This document shows, piece by piece, positions 48,349 through 56,668 of a stretch of DNA of 64,000 nt (position 1 is the stretch's first letter; the number at the start of each line of letters is the position of its first letter). The notes beneath the pieces were generated by a model. That model did not search any database, was not told the origin of the DNA, and was given only the letters and a program-made list of their open reading frames with translations. The translations under genes and the position numbers were made by a program. Source of the stretch: Rothia amarae (GTDB lineage: Bacteria > Actinomycetota > Actinomycetes > Actinomycetales > Micrococcaceae). Location of the stretch: NCBI RefSeq assembly GCF_014705945.2, contig NZ_CP061538.1, forward strand, positions 1,612,001-1,676,000, written 5' to 3'.

Positions 48349-49263
48349 TTATTGCCCGTCGAGGATTCGTTTACGAAATGCGGCGGGACTTTCCCCGAAT
48401 TCCTGCTTAAACGCCTTGCTCACATACGCAGAATCATGGAGGCCATACCGCGCGCTAATGGTGTGAATTGGTTCGTGACCGAGCAGAGGGTTGCTGAGAT
48501 CTTCCCGGATTGCATTCAGACGGCGCCGGCGAATATAAGAGGAAACCGTCAGCTGCCTCTCCGAGAAACGAGTATGCAACTGCCTCAGGGAAATAAAGAG
48601 TGCCTGGGCTACTGTGGTGGGGTTGAGATTTTCGTCGTCCAGGTGGGCATCTATATATGAGACGGCGCGGTGAAAAATGATCGTGCCGCCGGTGTCTCCT
48701 GCCGTTTCCCTTGATTCTGCGGAGAGGACGGTGACGAGGATATCGAGGGCGGATTTCACTAACGCGAGGGCGTGAGGACCCGACAGCATCTGCATATTTT
48801 GCGCGAGCTGTTCAAAAAGGGGTACAGCGACCCGCCCCAGCCCGCTGTTCCTGCTCACCGGTGTTGCTGTTATGAGGTTGATATGGTCCGGGCTCATTTG
48901 CATCATCCGTAAAGGGAAGATAATGACGAGACTTGCCTGCTCGGAAGGATAGATTAGCTCATAGGGTCGTTGGGTCACATAAATTCCCAAGTCACCGGGC
49001 ACTAATGTACAACTTCGCCCGTCCTGAATAAGTTGGCACTCACCGCGTAACTGAAGGGACATTTTGCAGAAAGGTTCTTGGGTGTCGTCAATGAGCGAAG
49101 AATCTCGCAAGACCTGATGGGCGCTGGTTTCCATATCGTAGAGATGAACATTATCGAGCTGGACTTCAGTTATTTTCGCCTGAAATTCATCAGGACGGTC
49201 AGCAAATATATGGAGGGGGGCAAAAGATTTTGAAACTGACGCCCGCCATTCTTCGAGGTTCAC
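48349..49263 (-). CDS. AraC/XylS-family regulator
   Basis: 304 residues from GTG 49263, with AAAGGAG upstream. The N-terminal half (about 20-180) is an AraC-binding-like cupin ligand domain (SLQLRGECQLIQDGRSCTLV). The C-terminal half has two AraC helix-turn-helix motifs (VAQALFISLRQLHTRFSERQ and ISARYGLHDSAYVSKAFKQE). Family members such as XylS/FeaR activate aromatic or amine catabolic genes. It is divergent from the aldehyde dehydrogenase gene and likely activates it. FeaR of E. coli controls phenylacetaldehyde dehydrogenase, a suggestive parallel. Confidence 0.87.
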   Translation of the reverse strand: MNLEEWRASVSKSFAPLHIFADRPDEFQAKITEVQLDNVHLYDMETSAHQVLRDSSLIDDTQEPFCKMSLQLRGECQLIQDGRSCTLVPGDLGIYVTQRPYELIYPSEQASLVIIFPLRMMQMSPDHINLITATPVSRNSGLGRVAVPLFEQLAQNMQMLSGPHALALVKSALDILVTVLSAESRETAGDTGGTIIFHRAVSYIDAHLDDENLNPTTVAQALFISLRQLHTRFSERQLTVSSYIRRRRLNAIREDLSNPLLGHEPIHTISARYGLHDSAYVSKAFKQEFGESPAAFRKRILDGQ

Positions 49264-49429
49264 ATGCTCTCCTTTCCTGACCGAATGTTCATTCGAATAT
49301 CTTACACTTCTTATCACCTCATGAGTGATTCAGCACACACTTGAAACCAAACGCTCTGCACGTTCAGACAACATCAACACTGGGTTTCTCCACGACAATC
49401 AGTCTAAGTAATAGATTCAAGGAGAAAAC

Positions 49430-50851
49430 ATGTCAGCACTTCCCACCACCTTTGAGGACCTCCTCGAAGCAATCGGCGCAAACGATTCAGCAGGAACACC
49501 CATTAGCAATCCATCCACCGACGAAACCGTAGGATACGTGAGCGTCAAAAACCTAGATGAGCTCAACTCCACCGTAGAGCGCGCGAAGACGGCACAGAAA
49601 GAGTGGGCGAAAGTCTCGCATTCCGATCGTCAGGATTACCTCAACAAAGCCGCAGACGCCATCGAAGCAGTAGCAGAGCCCCTCGCCCAGCTCCTCTCCC
49701 GCGAACAGGGCAAACCGCTCAACGGGCCCAACGCCCGCTTTGAAGTGGGTGCCTGTGTAGCCTGGCTTCGCACCACTGCAGCCCTAGAACTAGCCCCAGA
49801 AGTACTTGTGGACGACGGGCAAACATACGCCACCATGGAATACCGCCCCCTCGGCGTCGTCGGTGCAATCGGGCCGTGGAACTGGCCCATGATGATTACT
49901 ATGTGGCAGATTGCACCTTCTCTTCGCATGGGTAACACTATCGTTGTGAAGCCATCGCCTTACACACCGCTCAGTGTTCTGGCGCTAACCTATGTCATGA
50001 ATTCGGTGCTCCCAGAACATATCCTTCAGACTCTGCTCACTGATGATGAGGCCACCGTAGCCATCACCACGCACCCCGATATTCGAAAAATTATGTTCAC
50101 CGGCTCCACTGCTACCGGCAAGAAAATCATGGCTGCAGCTTCCGGCACGGTTAAGCGGGTCACGCTGGAACTCGGCGGCAACGACGCCGGTATCATCCTC
50201 GATGATTTTGATGTAAAAGAGCACGCTGAAACTCTCTTCTGGGGCGCGTTCTTGAATAATGGTCAGACCTGTGCAGCGCTCAAACGCCTGTACGTACCAG
50301 ATGCTCTCTACGAAGAGGTCTGCCAGGCCCTTACCGACGTCGCACAGAAAATGCCGATGGGCGATGGTCTTGGTGAAAACAACGTACTGGGCCCCTTGCA
50401 GAACCAAATGCAGTTCAAGATTGTGGACGACCTCGTCAAGTCAGCATGCGACTCAGGAGCACGTGTTTTGATGGGAGCCAACCCGGACTACGATGCACCG
50501 GGTAACTTTTACCCCACCACCCTGATTGCAGATATTGACCCCGACCATCCGCTGGTGGTCGAAGAGCAATTTGGTCCTGTTCTACCAATTATTCGATACA
50601 GCGACCTCGACTGGGCGATCGAAGAAGCGAACAAACTTGAAGTAGGTTTGGGAAGCTCCGTGTGGTCTTCTGACCGGCAACGCGCTCGCGAAGTAGCAGC
50701 TCGATTGGAAGCAGGTTCAACCTGGATTAACAATCACGGAGCAATCGATCCGCGAGTGCCTTTCGGTGGTATTAAACAATCCGGATTCGGCGTTGAATTC
50801 GGGCTCGAAGGCTTGAAGCAACTGGGTGTCCCCCACATTATCAACGGCTAA
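49430..50851 (+). CDS. Aldehyde dehydrogenase, NAD(P)-dependent
   Basis: 473 residues starting ATG behind AAGGAG. GPWNWPMMITMWQIAPSL, the catalytic Glu in VTLELGGNDAGIILDDFD and the catalytic Cys in NNGQTCAALKRLY are intact, as is PRVPFGGIKQSGFG. Oxidises an aldehyde to its acid. Substrate is not fixed by motif. The context (AraC regulator, GMC alcohol oxidase, aromatic genes) suggests an aryl-acetaldehyde or similar. A stem-loop separates it from the GMC gene. Confidence 0.88.
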   Translation: MSALPTTFEDLLEAIGANDSAGTPISNPSTDETVGYVSVKNLDELNSTVERAKTAQKEWAKVSHSDRQDYLNKAADAIEAVAEPLAQLLSREQGKPLNGPNARFEVGACVAWLRTTAALELAPEVLVDDGQTYATMEYRPLGVVGAIGPWNWPMMITMWQIAPSLRMGNTIVVKPSPYTPLSVLALTYVMNSVLPEHILQTLLTDDEATVAITTHPDIRKIMFTGSTATGKKIMAAASGTVKRVTLELGGNDAGIILDDFDVKEHAETLFWGAFLNNGQTCAALKRLYVPDALYEEVCQALTDVAQKMPMGDGLGENNVLGPLQNQMQFKIVDDLVKSACDSGARVLMGANPDYDAPGNFYPTTLIADIDPDHPLVVEEQFGPVLPIIRYSDLDWAIEEANKLEVGLGSSVWSSDRQRAREVAARLEAGSTWINNHGAIDPRVPFGGIKQSGFGVEFGLEGLKQLGVPHIING

Positions 50852-50861
50852 ATAAATAACT

Positions 50862-50901
50862 CAGAGAGTCAATTGAGCAAAGATGCTTGATTGGCTCTCT
50901 G
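50862..50901 (+). other. Intercistronic stem-loop between aldehyde dehydrogenase and GMC genes
   Basis: Arms 50862-50879 and 50884-50901 pair over about 18 bp including three G-U pairs, with an AAGA loop. There is no T run, and the GMC ribosome-binding site (AAGGAG) follows eight bases later. It may tune the ratio of the two products or stabilise one end. Confidence 0.6.
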
Positions 50902-50918
50902 TGCATTAAGGAGAAGTC

Positions 50919-52445
50919 ATGAAATATCTAGTTATTGGTGCAGGCTCGGCAGGTAACGTACTGGCACGTAGGCTATTGGACGCCGGGCACGACGTCACTC
51001 TCGTTGAGGCAGGGAATTACGATGTCAATCCCAATATCGATCATCTGAACACCCTGGGGTTGCTATGGCACAGTGAAGACGACTGGGACTATTACACTGT
51101 TCCGCAGCCCGGGGCTAACGGACGCCGTCTTCACGTGCCGCGAGGCAAAGTCATGGGCGGTTCGCATGCGTTGAATGCATGTATTTGGGTGCGCGGAGCA
51201 CGAGAAGACTACGACAACTGGAGTTACAACGGTTGCCCCGGGTGGAGCTGGGATGAAGTACTCCCATATTTCAAGAAGATTGAAAAATTTGACGGAGAAC
51301 TCAACGAGACCCGTTCCGATGAAGGTCTGCTCGATGTCTGCTCCACCTACCCACGGCACGATTTACAAGAATCGATGGTGCAGGCGGCGGTTGAGGCAGG
51401 ATTCCCGCTGAATAAAGATTACAACAGCGGAAATCCAGAAGGCATCTCCCGTATGCAGCTAAATATTCGAGATTTACATCGATTCAGTACGTTCCGCGCC
51501 TACATCCTGCCGGTCAAGAACCATAAGAATCTCACGATTCTCACCGGGCACCGAGTTACCCGCCTTCTCTTCGAAGGTACTCAGGTAACGGGTGCACAAT
51601 TTTTGAAGCAGGACGGCGCTGTTCAAGATATTTTTGCCGGTGCCACGATTCTCTGCGCGGGGGCTCTAGGGTCTCCAGAAATACTCTTGCGCTCCGGCAT
51701 CGGACCCGCACATGAATTAACAGAACTGGGAATTGAGGTAATTGCCGATGTGCCCGGCGTAGGAAAGAACCTGCACGATCACATGCTAGCCCCCGTCATT
51801 TTTACCACCACACAAGAAATCAGTGTGCCTGAGGCCGCACCCGCGCAAACTCATCTGTTTGCAAAGAGCACTGCTGACCAGCTCGTACCTGATACCCAGC
51901 CCATCTTTTTCAGCAACCCCATGTATTCACAAGGGTATCCAGGTGACATGACCGGTCCTGACCAAGCATTTACTCTGATGGCAGGTATTGTTCGCCCGCA
52001 AAGTCGAGGCGAGCTCACCCTCACAGGCGCTGATATTTCAGACCCTATTTCCTTAGACTTGGCGGCACTCGAAGAACAAACCGATGCGGACGCTCTTGTT
52101 GCTTCCCTCAAGCATTGCCGCACTATTGGACGCCAGGCTGCTCTCGCTGAGGAATGGGGTGCTGAAGAAATTTGGCCCGGTCCTCAGGTAACTACAGACG
52201 AGGAACTTGAAGAATACGCTCGAAATTCAGTAGTGACCTATCATCACCAGGTAGGAACCTGCGCTATGGGCCAGTCGGCTCAGTCCGTTACCAATCCCCG
52301 TACCCTAGAAGTTTATAAAGTCAGCGGTCTATATGTTGCGGATGCTTCGGTGATGCCCACGGTGCCCACCGGCAACACCAACGCTCCGAGCATCATGATT
52401 GCCGAGCGAGCAGCAGACTTCATCCTCAGTCCAAAGGAATCCTAG
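50919..52445 (+). CDS. GMC-family FAD alcohol dehydrogenase/oxidase
   Basis: 508 residues behind AAGGAG. FAD-binding YLVIGAGSAGNVLARRL at the N-terminus, GMC signature 1 around RGKVMGGSHALNACIWVRG and signature 2 near GALGSPEILLRSGIGPA are present. The active-site His lies in VVTYHHQVGTCAMG and a second conserved Asn in PTGNTNAPSIMIAERA. The family oxidises alcohols to aldehydes (choline, aryl alcohols, polyethylene glycol). Followed by a terminator. With the aldehyde dehydrogenase it makes an alcohol-to-acid module. Confidence 0.88.
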   Translation: MKYLVIGAGSAGNVLARRLLDAGHDVTLVEAGNYDVNPNIDHLNTLGLLWHSEDDWDYYTVPQPGANGRRLHVPRGKVMGGSHALNACIWVRGAREDYDNWSYNGCPGWSWDEVLPYFKKIEKFDGELNETRSDEGLLDVCSTYPRHDLQESMVQAAVEAGFPLNKDYNSGNPEGISRMQLNIRDLHRFSTFRAYILPVKNHKNLTILTGHRVTRLLFEGTQVTGAQFLKQDGAVQDIFAGATILCAGALGSPEILLRSGIGPAHELTELGIEVIADVPGVGKNLHDHMLAPVIFTTTQEISVPEAAPAQTHLFAKSTADQLVPDTQPIFFSNPMYSQGYPGDMTGPDQAFTLMAGIVRPQSRGELTLTGADISDPISLDLAALEEQTDADALVASLKHCRTIGRQAALAEEWGAEEIWPGPQVTTDEELEEYARNSVVTYHHQVGTCAMGQSAQSVTNPRTLEVYKVSGLYVADASVMPTVPTGNTNAPSIMIAERAADFILSPKES

Positions 52446-52461
52446 CTACAGCCGAAATTAA

Positions 52462-52497
52462 AAGAAGCGAGATGGAAAATATTCCATCTCGCTTCTT
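52462..52497. terminator. Bidirectional terminator between GMC and Nudix genes
   Basis: Perfect 16-bp stem AAGAAGCGAGATGGAA (52462-52477) with 52482-52497 and an AATA loop. A-rich and T-rich flanks serve both converging genes. Confidence 0.85.
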
Positions 52498-52498
52498 C

Positions 52499-52939
52499 TT
52501 AGAGAGTCTCTAAAAGCGTTTGAACTATTGGAAAATCTGCAGGAATCCAGTCCAATTCCAGCAGCGTTTCGTCGAGATTTACCCAACGTAACTCACTGTG
52601 GTCCTGTAAAGGTTGCGGATTCCCAGCAGAAATTTCTGATGTCCACACGCGCATCGCTGCCCGGTCGTTGAGCTGCCATCCTTGCATAAGCGGACCGGAT
52701 ATCTCCTGCCCCAGGATAGATTCAATCCCTAATTCCTCGGATAACTCTCGTTGCAAAGCCTGTTCACAGGTCTCCTCCGGCTCAACCTTTCCACCGGGGA
52801 ATTCCCATAGCCCGGCTAACGCCTCGGGCGCACTTCGGCGGGCAACTAAAATTTGCCGGGGTCCATCCAAAGAATCAACGATGGCAGCTCCTACAACCTG
52901 AACCGCAAAATCACTCGATTCGGTGGGGTAATCACTCAT
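52499..52939 (-). CDS. MutT-type Nudix hydrolase
   Basis: 146 residues from ATG 52939, which overlaps the stop of the methyltransferase gene. Perfect Nudix box GGKVEPEETCEQALQRELSEELGI (about residues 48-70, written here only by its ends GGKVEPEE and RELSEELGI). WEFPGGK before the box and the size match 8-oxo-dGTP diphosphatases of the MutT family, which clean the nucleotide pool. Other (d)NTP substrates are possible. Confidence 0.85.
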   Translation of the reverse strand: MSDYPTESSDFAVQVVGAAIVDSLDGPRQILVARRSAPEALAGLWEFPGGKVEPEETCEQALQRELSEELGIESILGQEISGPLMQGWQLNDRAAMRVWTSEISAGNPQPLQDHSELRWVNLDETLLELDWIPADFPIVQTLLETL

Positions 52940-53876
52940 GAGCCGATCCGCTGTTGATTGCCCGTGCTGAAGCATAGAGACAAATAGCCGCTGCCGTACT
53001 CACGTTCAAAGACTCAGCAGAACCGTGAACAGGTACCGCAACCTTTGCCTGAGCGACTGCCTTCTCTTCGCGAGTCAGCCCCTGGGCTTCATTGCCAAAG
53101 AGCCACATAGTACGCTGCGCTAAATCGAATTTGGGCTTGCGTTCTAGCTCAATTCCTAGCCGTTGTGCCACAGCGGCGTCGGCTAAATCGTCCAAGCTAA
53201 CATTTCCGTAACCGTCGGCAGCAAGTACGCCGATTCCCTGTGCTTTTGCGTCTTCTGCAAATTCTTCGAGATCGATTCCCTGCAAGATCGGCACATGGAA
53301 AATCGAGCCGACCGTAGAGCGGACGGTCTTCGGATTGTACAAGTCAACCGAGCCCTTGGTCGTCAGTACTAAATCGGCGCCGGCAGCATCTGCTACGCGC
53401 AAAATAGTACCGGCATTTCCCGGATCCTGAACACGAGTCAGGACGGCGATAAGGCGCGGGTTAATAGCGTCTGCGCCGAAAATATCGGCCTCAGTAATAT
53501 CCAGTTTAAATGAAACAGCAATAATCCCCTGAGGAGTCACAGACTCCGCCATGGAGTCCAAAACCTCTTCGGTGACCATACGCATGAACACTTTTCGACC
53601 CTGTTCGGGGGTAGGAGTACCGTGAGCGGCCTCCAGCAAATCTACAATATCTTCGTGGCGATCGAATGCAGCCTCGGTGATGTAGACGGCGTCAAGAATC
53701 GGACGCTCGTCCAGGTGAAACTTCAGAGCTTCACGAACAGCTTGCGGGCCTTCCACCAAGAACTGATTCTTCTTGGCGCGGCCTCGACGGCTGGCGAGGT
53801 TGGCAATATCCTTCACACGATCAGCGTGAGGATTTTCCATAATGACGGGGGTGCATAGGCGTTCTCTAAATTCCAC
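52932..53876 (-). CDS. TrmH/SpoU-family RNA 2'-O-methyltransferase
   Basis: 314 residues as given from GTG 53876. ATG 53840 is an alternative giving 302, and neither has a clear ribosome-binding site. An N-terminal substrate-binding domain (NQFLVEGPQAVREAL) precedes a SPOUT knot with motif 1 AVLTRVQDPGNAGTILRVADA, motif 2 WLFGNEAQGL and motif 3 VPVHGSAESLNVSTAAAICLY. The place next to rplT-rpmI-infC is typical of actinobacterial 23S rRNA methyltransferases of the RlmB/TsnR type. Target nucleotide unknown. Confidence 0.88.
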   Translation of the reverse strand: MEFRERLCTPVIMENPHADRVKDIANLASRRGRAKKNQFLVEGPQAVREALKFHLDERPILDAVYITEAAFDRHEDIVDLLEAAHGTPTPEQGRKVFMRMVTEEVLDSMAESVTPQGIIAVSFKLDITEADIFGADAINPRLIAVLTRVQDPGNAGTILRVADAAGADLVLTTKGSVDLYNPKTVRSTVGSIFHVPILQGIDLEEFAEDAKAQGIGVLAADGYGNVSLDDLADAAVAQRLGIELERKPKFDLAQRTMWLFGNEAQGLTREEKAVAQAKVAVPVHGSAESLNVSTAAAICLYASARAINSGSAHE

Positions 53877-53915
53877 AATCTCTACTGTACCGGAGTTATG
53901 TTTATCGCGGTTGGC

Positions 53916-54203
53916 TTAGTGTTCTTGCATACTCCAGGTACGATAATCTAGCTCTCCCACCGCAAATCGATGGGCAGGTGATAAGTCCTGCGGGAGCAGA
54001 TCAATTGCAGGCACGCTAAAAATGATTTTCTGCCCGCGGTATCTCGAATTCAGCGTTTGTTCTAATGCATCTGGCTCCATCTGATAGTTGAAGCCGCGAT
54101 ATTTAATCTTGCCGCAATCGGTGGTGTGAAAATATATCGTTGCTTGACGTTGCGAGGAATCACTTTCAGATTTAAACACAGAGGTTTCGCTAGCGGCAAG
54201 CAA
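53916..54203 (-). CDS. Hypothetical 95-aa protein
   Basis: An open frame with protein-like composition (KIKYRGFNYQMEPDALEQTL, IIFSVPAIDLLPQDL) between the rplT terminator and the methyltransferase gene. The longest form starts at TTG 54203, immediately after the terminator T run. GTG 54179 is another possible start. No ribosome-binding site is convincing and no domain is recognised. It may be a real small gene read by leakage or from its own promoter, or a remnant. Confidence 0.45.
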   Translation of the reverse strand: MLAASETSVFKSESDSSQRQATIYFHTTDCGKIKYRGFNYQMEPDALEQTLNSRYRGQKIIFSVPAIDLLPQDLSPAHRFAVGELDYRTWSMQEH

Positions 54204-54240
54204 AAAAGTGCCGCTCTCCCCCGACGGGAAAGCGGCACTT
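54202..54240 (-). terminator. Terminator of the infC-rpmI-rplT operon
   Basis: 10-bp stem AAGTGCCGCT (54206-54215) with 54231-54240, extended inside by a GGG/CCC stem, followed on the minus strand by TTTTTT. It begins 50 bases past rplT. Confidence 0.88.
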
Positions 54241-54289
54241 TCAAAAGATATATCAGGTAAATAGCCTCAAATATCCAGCTCGGCTGAAA

Positions 54290-54673
54290 TTATGCAGCCT
54301 TGGGAGCTGAAGTATCAGCAGGCAAGTTGTCCTTAGCAATCTTAACGAGAGCTGAGAATGCAGCAGGCTCGCTCACAGCAAGTTCAGCTAGCATACGGCG
54401 ATCAACCTCAACCTCAGCAGCCTTCAGGCCCTGGATGAAACGGTTGTAGGTCAGACCTTCTGCGCGTGCAGCTGCGTTGATGCGCTGAATCCAAAGACGG
54501 CGGAAATCGCCCTTCTTCTTGCGGCGGTGATCGTAGCTGTATACGAGCGAGTGAATGACCTGCTCTTTAGCCTTACGGTACAAGCGTGAACGCTGTCCAC
54601 GGTAGCCGGATGCTCGTTCGAGGATTACTCGACGCTTCTTGTGCGCGTTGACCGCGCGCTTCACACGTGCCAC
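54290..54673 (-). CDS. rplT: Ribosomal protein bL20
   Basis: 127 residues, starting at GTG ([20 protein letters not shown]). Basic N-terminal extension and globular C-terminal domain as usual ([20 protein letters not shown]). Assembles early on 23S rRNA and in some bacteria represses its own operon. Third gene of infC-rpmI-rplT. Confidence 0.97.
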   Translation of the reverse strand: MARVKRAVNAHKKRRVILERASGYRGQRSRLYRKAKEQVIHSLVYSYDHRRKKKGDFRRLWIQRINAAARAEGLTYNRFIQGLKAAEVEVDRRMLAELAVSEPAAFSALVKIAKDNLPADTSAPKAA

Positions 54674-54787
54674 GTGTGTCTCCTTCGTCTTAATGTCCTG
54701 GCCGATCTCAAAATTATCGGCGAGGAGCGAGTTCTAAAAAGTTTTTTCAAGCCCGTCTATAGGGCACAGTCCTAGAAAAGGGTGAGC

Positions 54788-54982
54788 TTACTTGCCCAGC
54801 ATCTTCTTGATGACCTTAGCCTGACCACCCTCAACAATCTGGTCAGATGCCAGACGGCGGGTAAGACGTGAGGACTTGTGCTCTAGGTAGTGACGACGGT
54901 TCGCCTGCTGGCGCTTTACCTTGCCAGTACCGGTGAGCTTGAAGCGCTTTTTAGCACCAGAGTGGGTCTTCTGCTTCGGCAT
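54788..54982 (-). CDS. rpmI: Ribosomal protein bL35
   Basis: 64 residues starting [20 protein letters not shown] at ATG 54982, with AAGGAG upstream. Longer upstream frame is not L35-like. Normal length and basic composition. Lies between infC and rplT. Confidence 0.97.
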   Translation of the reverse strand: MPKQKTHSGAKKRFKLTGTGKVKRQQANRRHYLEHKSSRLTRRLASDQIVEGGQAKVIKKMLGK

Positions 54983-55173
54983 AGCTGCCGTTCTCCTTAC
55001 GTTCTGCTTCTCATCTTTCAATGAGAAGAACTCTGTGAGCGAATTGGATTCGCAATTGCGAGGTGGATTCACGCCCTATGGAAACATATGGGTCGTGCAA
55101 CCAGAACCAACTGCCTCACTCTAGTGGAGCGAGGAGTTTGGTGTCCATTGAACCGCCTATTTCGTGCCCAGAA

Positions 55174-55842
55174 TTACTCTGAGTCAGCCTGCTTAGCCAT
55201 GTTCTTGAGCTCTTCAGGCATAGCACCTGCAACAGAGTTCGAGACCTCGGTAGCATTCTGAGTGTCAACGCGTTCGCGACCCTTGCGGCCACCGGAACGC
55301 TGCTTAGGCTGAGATTCCTTGCGAGCTTCCGCTTTGCCGCGGAGAGGAGCAAGAACCATCACCATATTGCGACCATCAACACGAGGGCTGGACTCTACGG
55401 TACCAACCTCTGCCAAGTCAGCCGCCATGCGTTCCAGCAAACGCACACCCATCTCGGGGCGCTGCTGTTCACGACCACGGAATTGAATCATAGCCTTGAC
55501 TTTGTCACCACCGGTCAAGAAACGACGCGCGTGTCCGACCTTGGTTTCGTAGTCATGGGTATCAATCTTTAGACGGAAACGGATTTCCTTCAAAGAAGCG
55601 TTAACCTGCTTCTTACGGGATTCACGTGCTTTAACTGCGGCTTCGTACTTGTACTTACCGAAGTCCATGAGCTTGCATACCGGCGGTTTAGCCGAGGGGG
55701 CAACCTCAACCAGATCCAAATCAGATTCCTGCGCTAGTCGCAAAGCATCTTCAACTCGGACAATGCCAACCTGTTCGCCGCCGGGTCCAACAAGTCGAAC
55801 TTCCGGCACACGAATACGTTCATTGATGCGTGGATCGCTAAT
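55174..55842 (-). CDS. infC: Translation initiation factor IF-3, probable ATT start
   Basis: 222 residues beginning at ATT 55842: AGGAG lies six bases upstream and the next codons read [18 protein letters not shown], exactly where IF3 starts. The upstream-extended frame (to 55929) is not IF3-like and contains this ribosome-binding site. An N-terminal domain ([18 protein letters not shown]), a linker with the [16 protein letters not shown] signature, and a C-terminal domain ([14 protein letters not shown]) follow. The tail after about residue 180 is a charged extension seen in actinobacteria. IF3 rejects non-AUG starts, so an AUU start allows autoregulation as in E. coli. Confidence 0.92.
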   Translation of the reverse strand: MSDPRINERIRVPEVRLVGPGGEQVGIVRVEDALRLAQESDLDLVEVAPSAKPPVCKLMDFGKYKYEAAVKARESRKKQVNASLKEIRFRLKIDTHDYETKVGHARRFLTGGDKVKAMIQFRGREQQRPEMGVRLLERMAADLAEVGTVESSPRVDGRNMVMVLAPLRGKAEARKESQPKQRSGGRKGRERVDTQNATEVSNSVAGAMPEELKNMAKQADSE

Positions 55843-55869
55843 GAGTAGCTCCTGTAGCTCAGTGGGTTT

Positions 55870-55939
55870 CCCCGTGAATAAAATCGTTAGCTCATCGGGG
55901 CATAAAGAATGCCTTCGATGCGCGCGCAAACGAAGGCAT
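55870..55939 (-). promoter_or_regulatory. Structured infC leader
   Basis: Within the infC leader on the minus strand, a 9-bp stem ATGCCTTCG/CGAAGGCAT (55939-55931 with 55917-55909) is followed by a CCCCG/CGGGG pair (55900-55870). The first stem precedes ATTCTTTATG, so it might be an attenuator. No function is shown. Confidence 0.4.
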
Positions 55940-56172
55940 ACCTCAAACAGGATTCACTGGAATCCGTGGGAATACCCGACAACCTGATCACTGGATGAAT
56001 GCGGTTGATGCGGGTGGGAGATACCTCCGCTTGCAAACTTATATAGAGTTTACTCGGATATGCCCGGATTTTCAACGATTGTGACCAAGATTGGTCTCAG
56101 ACTCTCGTCAGATTTCAAGCTTTTGCCCGATCCGATACCGCGTTCCGAATTAGAGTATGAGATTCTGAATAC

Positions 56173-56589
56173 ATGACTGAAAACAATTCTTTCCGATTCG
56201 CCGATGAATCCGGCGAGCCAGCACCTGACCATGAGATTTCCCAGGGACAGATTGACGCCGTCAACGCGCAAATGCGAGATATCGCAGATGTGCCAGCGGT
56301 AGAAATCATCACCACCGCAGCCGTGCACCTCATGAGCGCGGCAGCTGTTAAATGTGGTTTGGCAGCTGAAGAAAATGCAGCCGAACTCAAAGACCTAGAT
56401 GAAGCACGCAAGCTCATTACCGCATTGGCTGGGTTCGTCACCGCCGCAGCACCGGAAATTGGCTCACAGCATGCTGGTCCCCTGCGTGATGGGCTGCGCA
56501 CCCTGCAGCTCGCTTTCCGTGAAGCTTCCTTTGAACCCGATGCACCCGGGCAGGGCCCCGGAGAGAAATTCACCGGTCCAGTTTTCTAG
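56173..56589 (+). CDS. DUF1844 family protein
   Basis: 138 residues. The central part (about 25-115) matches the actinobacterial DUF1844 pattern: a helical region with VEIITTAAVHLMSAAAVKCG, DLDEARKLITALAGFVTAAA and LRDGLRTLQLAFREA. The family is always near infC or hisA in actinobacteria, and its function is unknown. It is divergent from infC and ends before a strong hairpin. Confidence 0.82.
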   Translation: MTENNSFRFADESGEPAPDHEISQGQIDAVNAQMRDIADVPAVEIITTAAVHLMSAAAVKCGLAAEENAAELKDLDEARKLITALAGFVTAAAPEIGSQHAGPLRDGLRTLQLAFREASFEPDAPGQGPGEKFTGPVF

Positions 56590-56611
56590 AGACCCGAGCC
56601 TCCCACAAAAT

Positions 56612-56654
56612 AGTTCAGGGAAAGCGCCTTATTTTGAGACGCTTTCCCTGAACT
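56612..56654. terminator. Hairpin between DUF1844 and SseB-like genes
   Basis: Perfect 15-bp arms AGTTCAGGGAAAGCG (56612-56626) and 56640-56654 with a 13-base loop, between converging genes. T tract weak on both sides. Confidence 0.7.
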
Positions 56655-56668
56655 CTCGCTAAACCAGG

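Noticed and set aside
55843-55929. Extended infC start at 55929
   Set aside because: The added residues do not resemble IF3 and would bury the AGGAG site that fits ATT at 55842.
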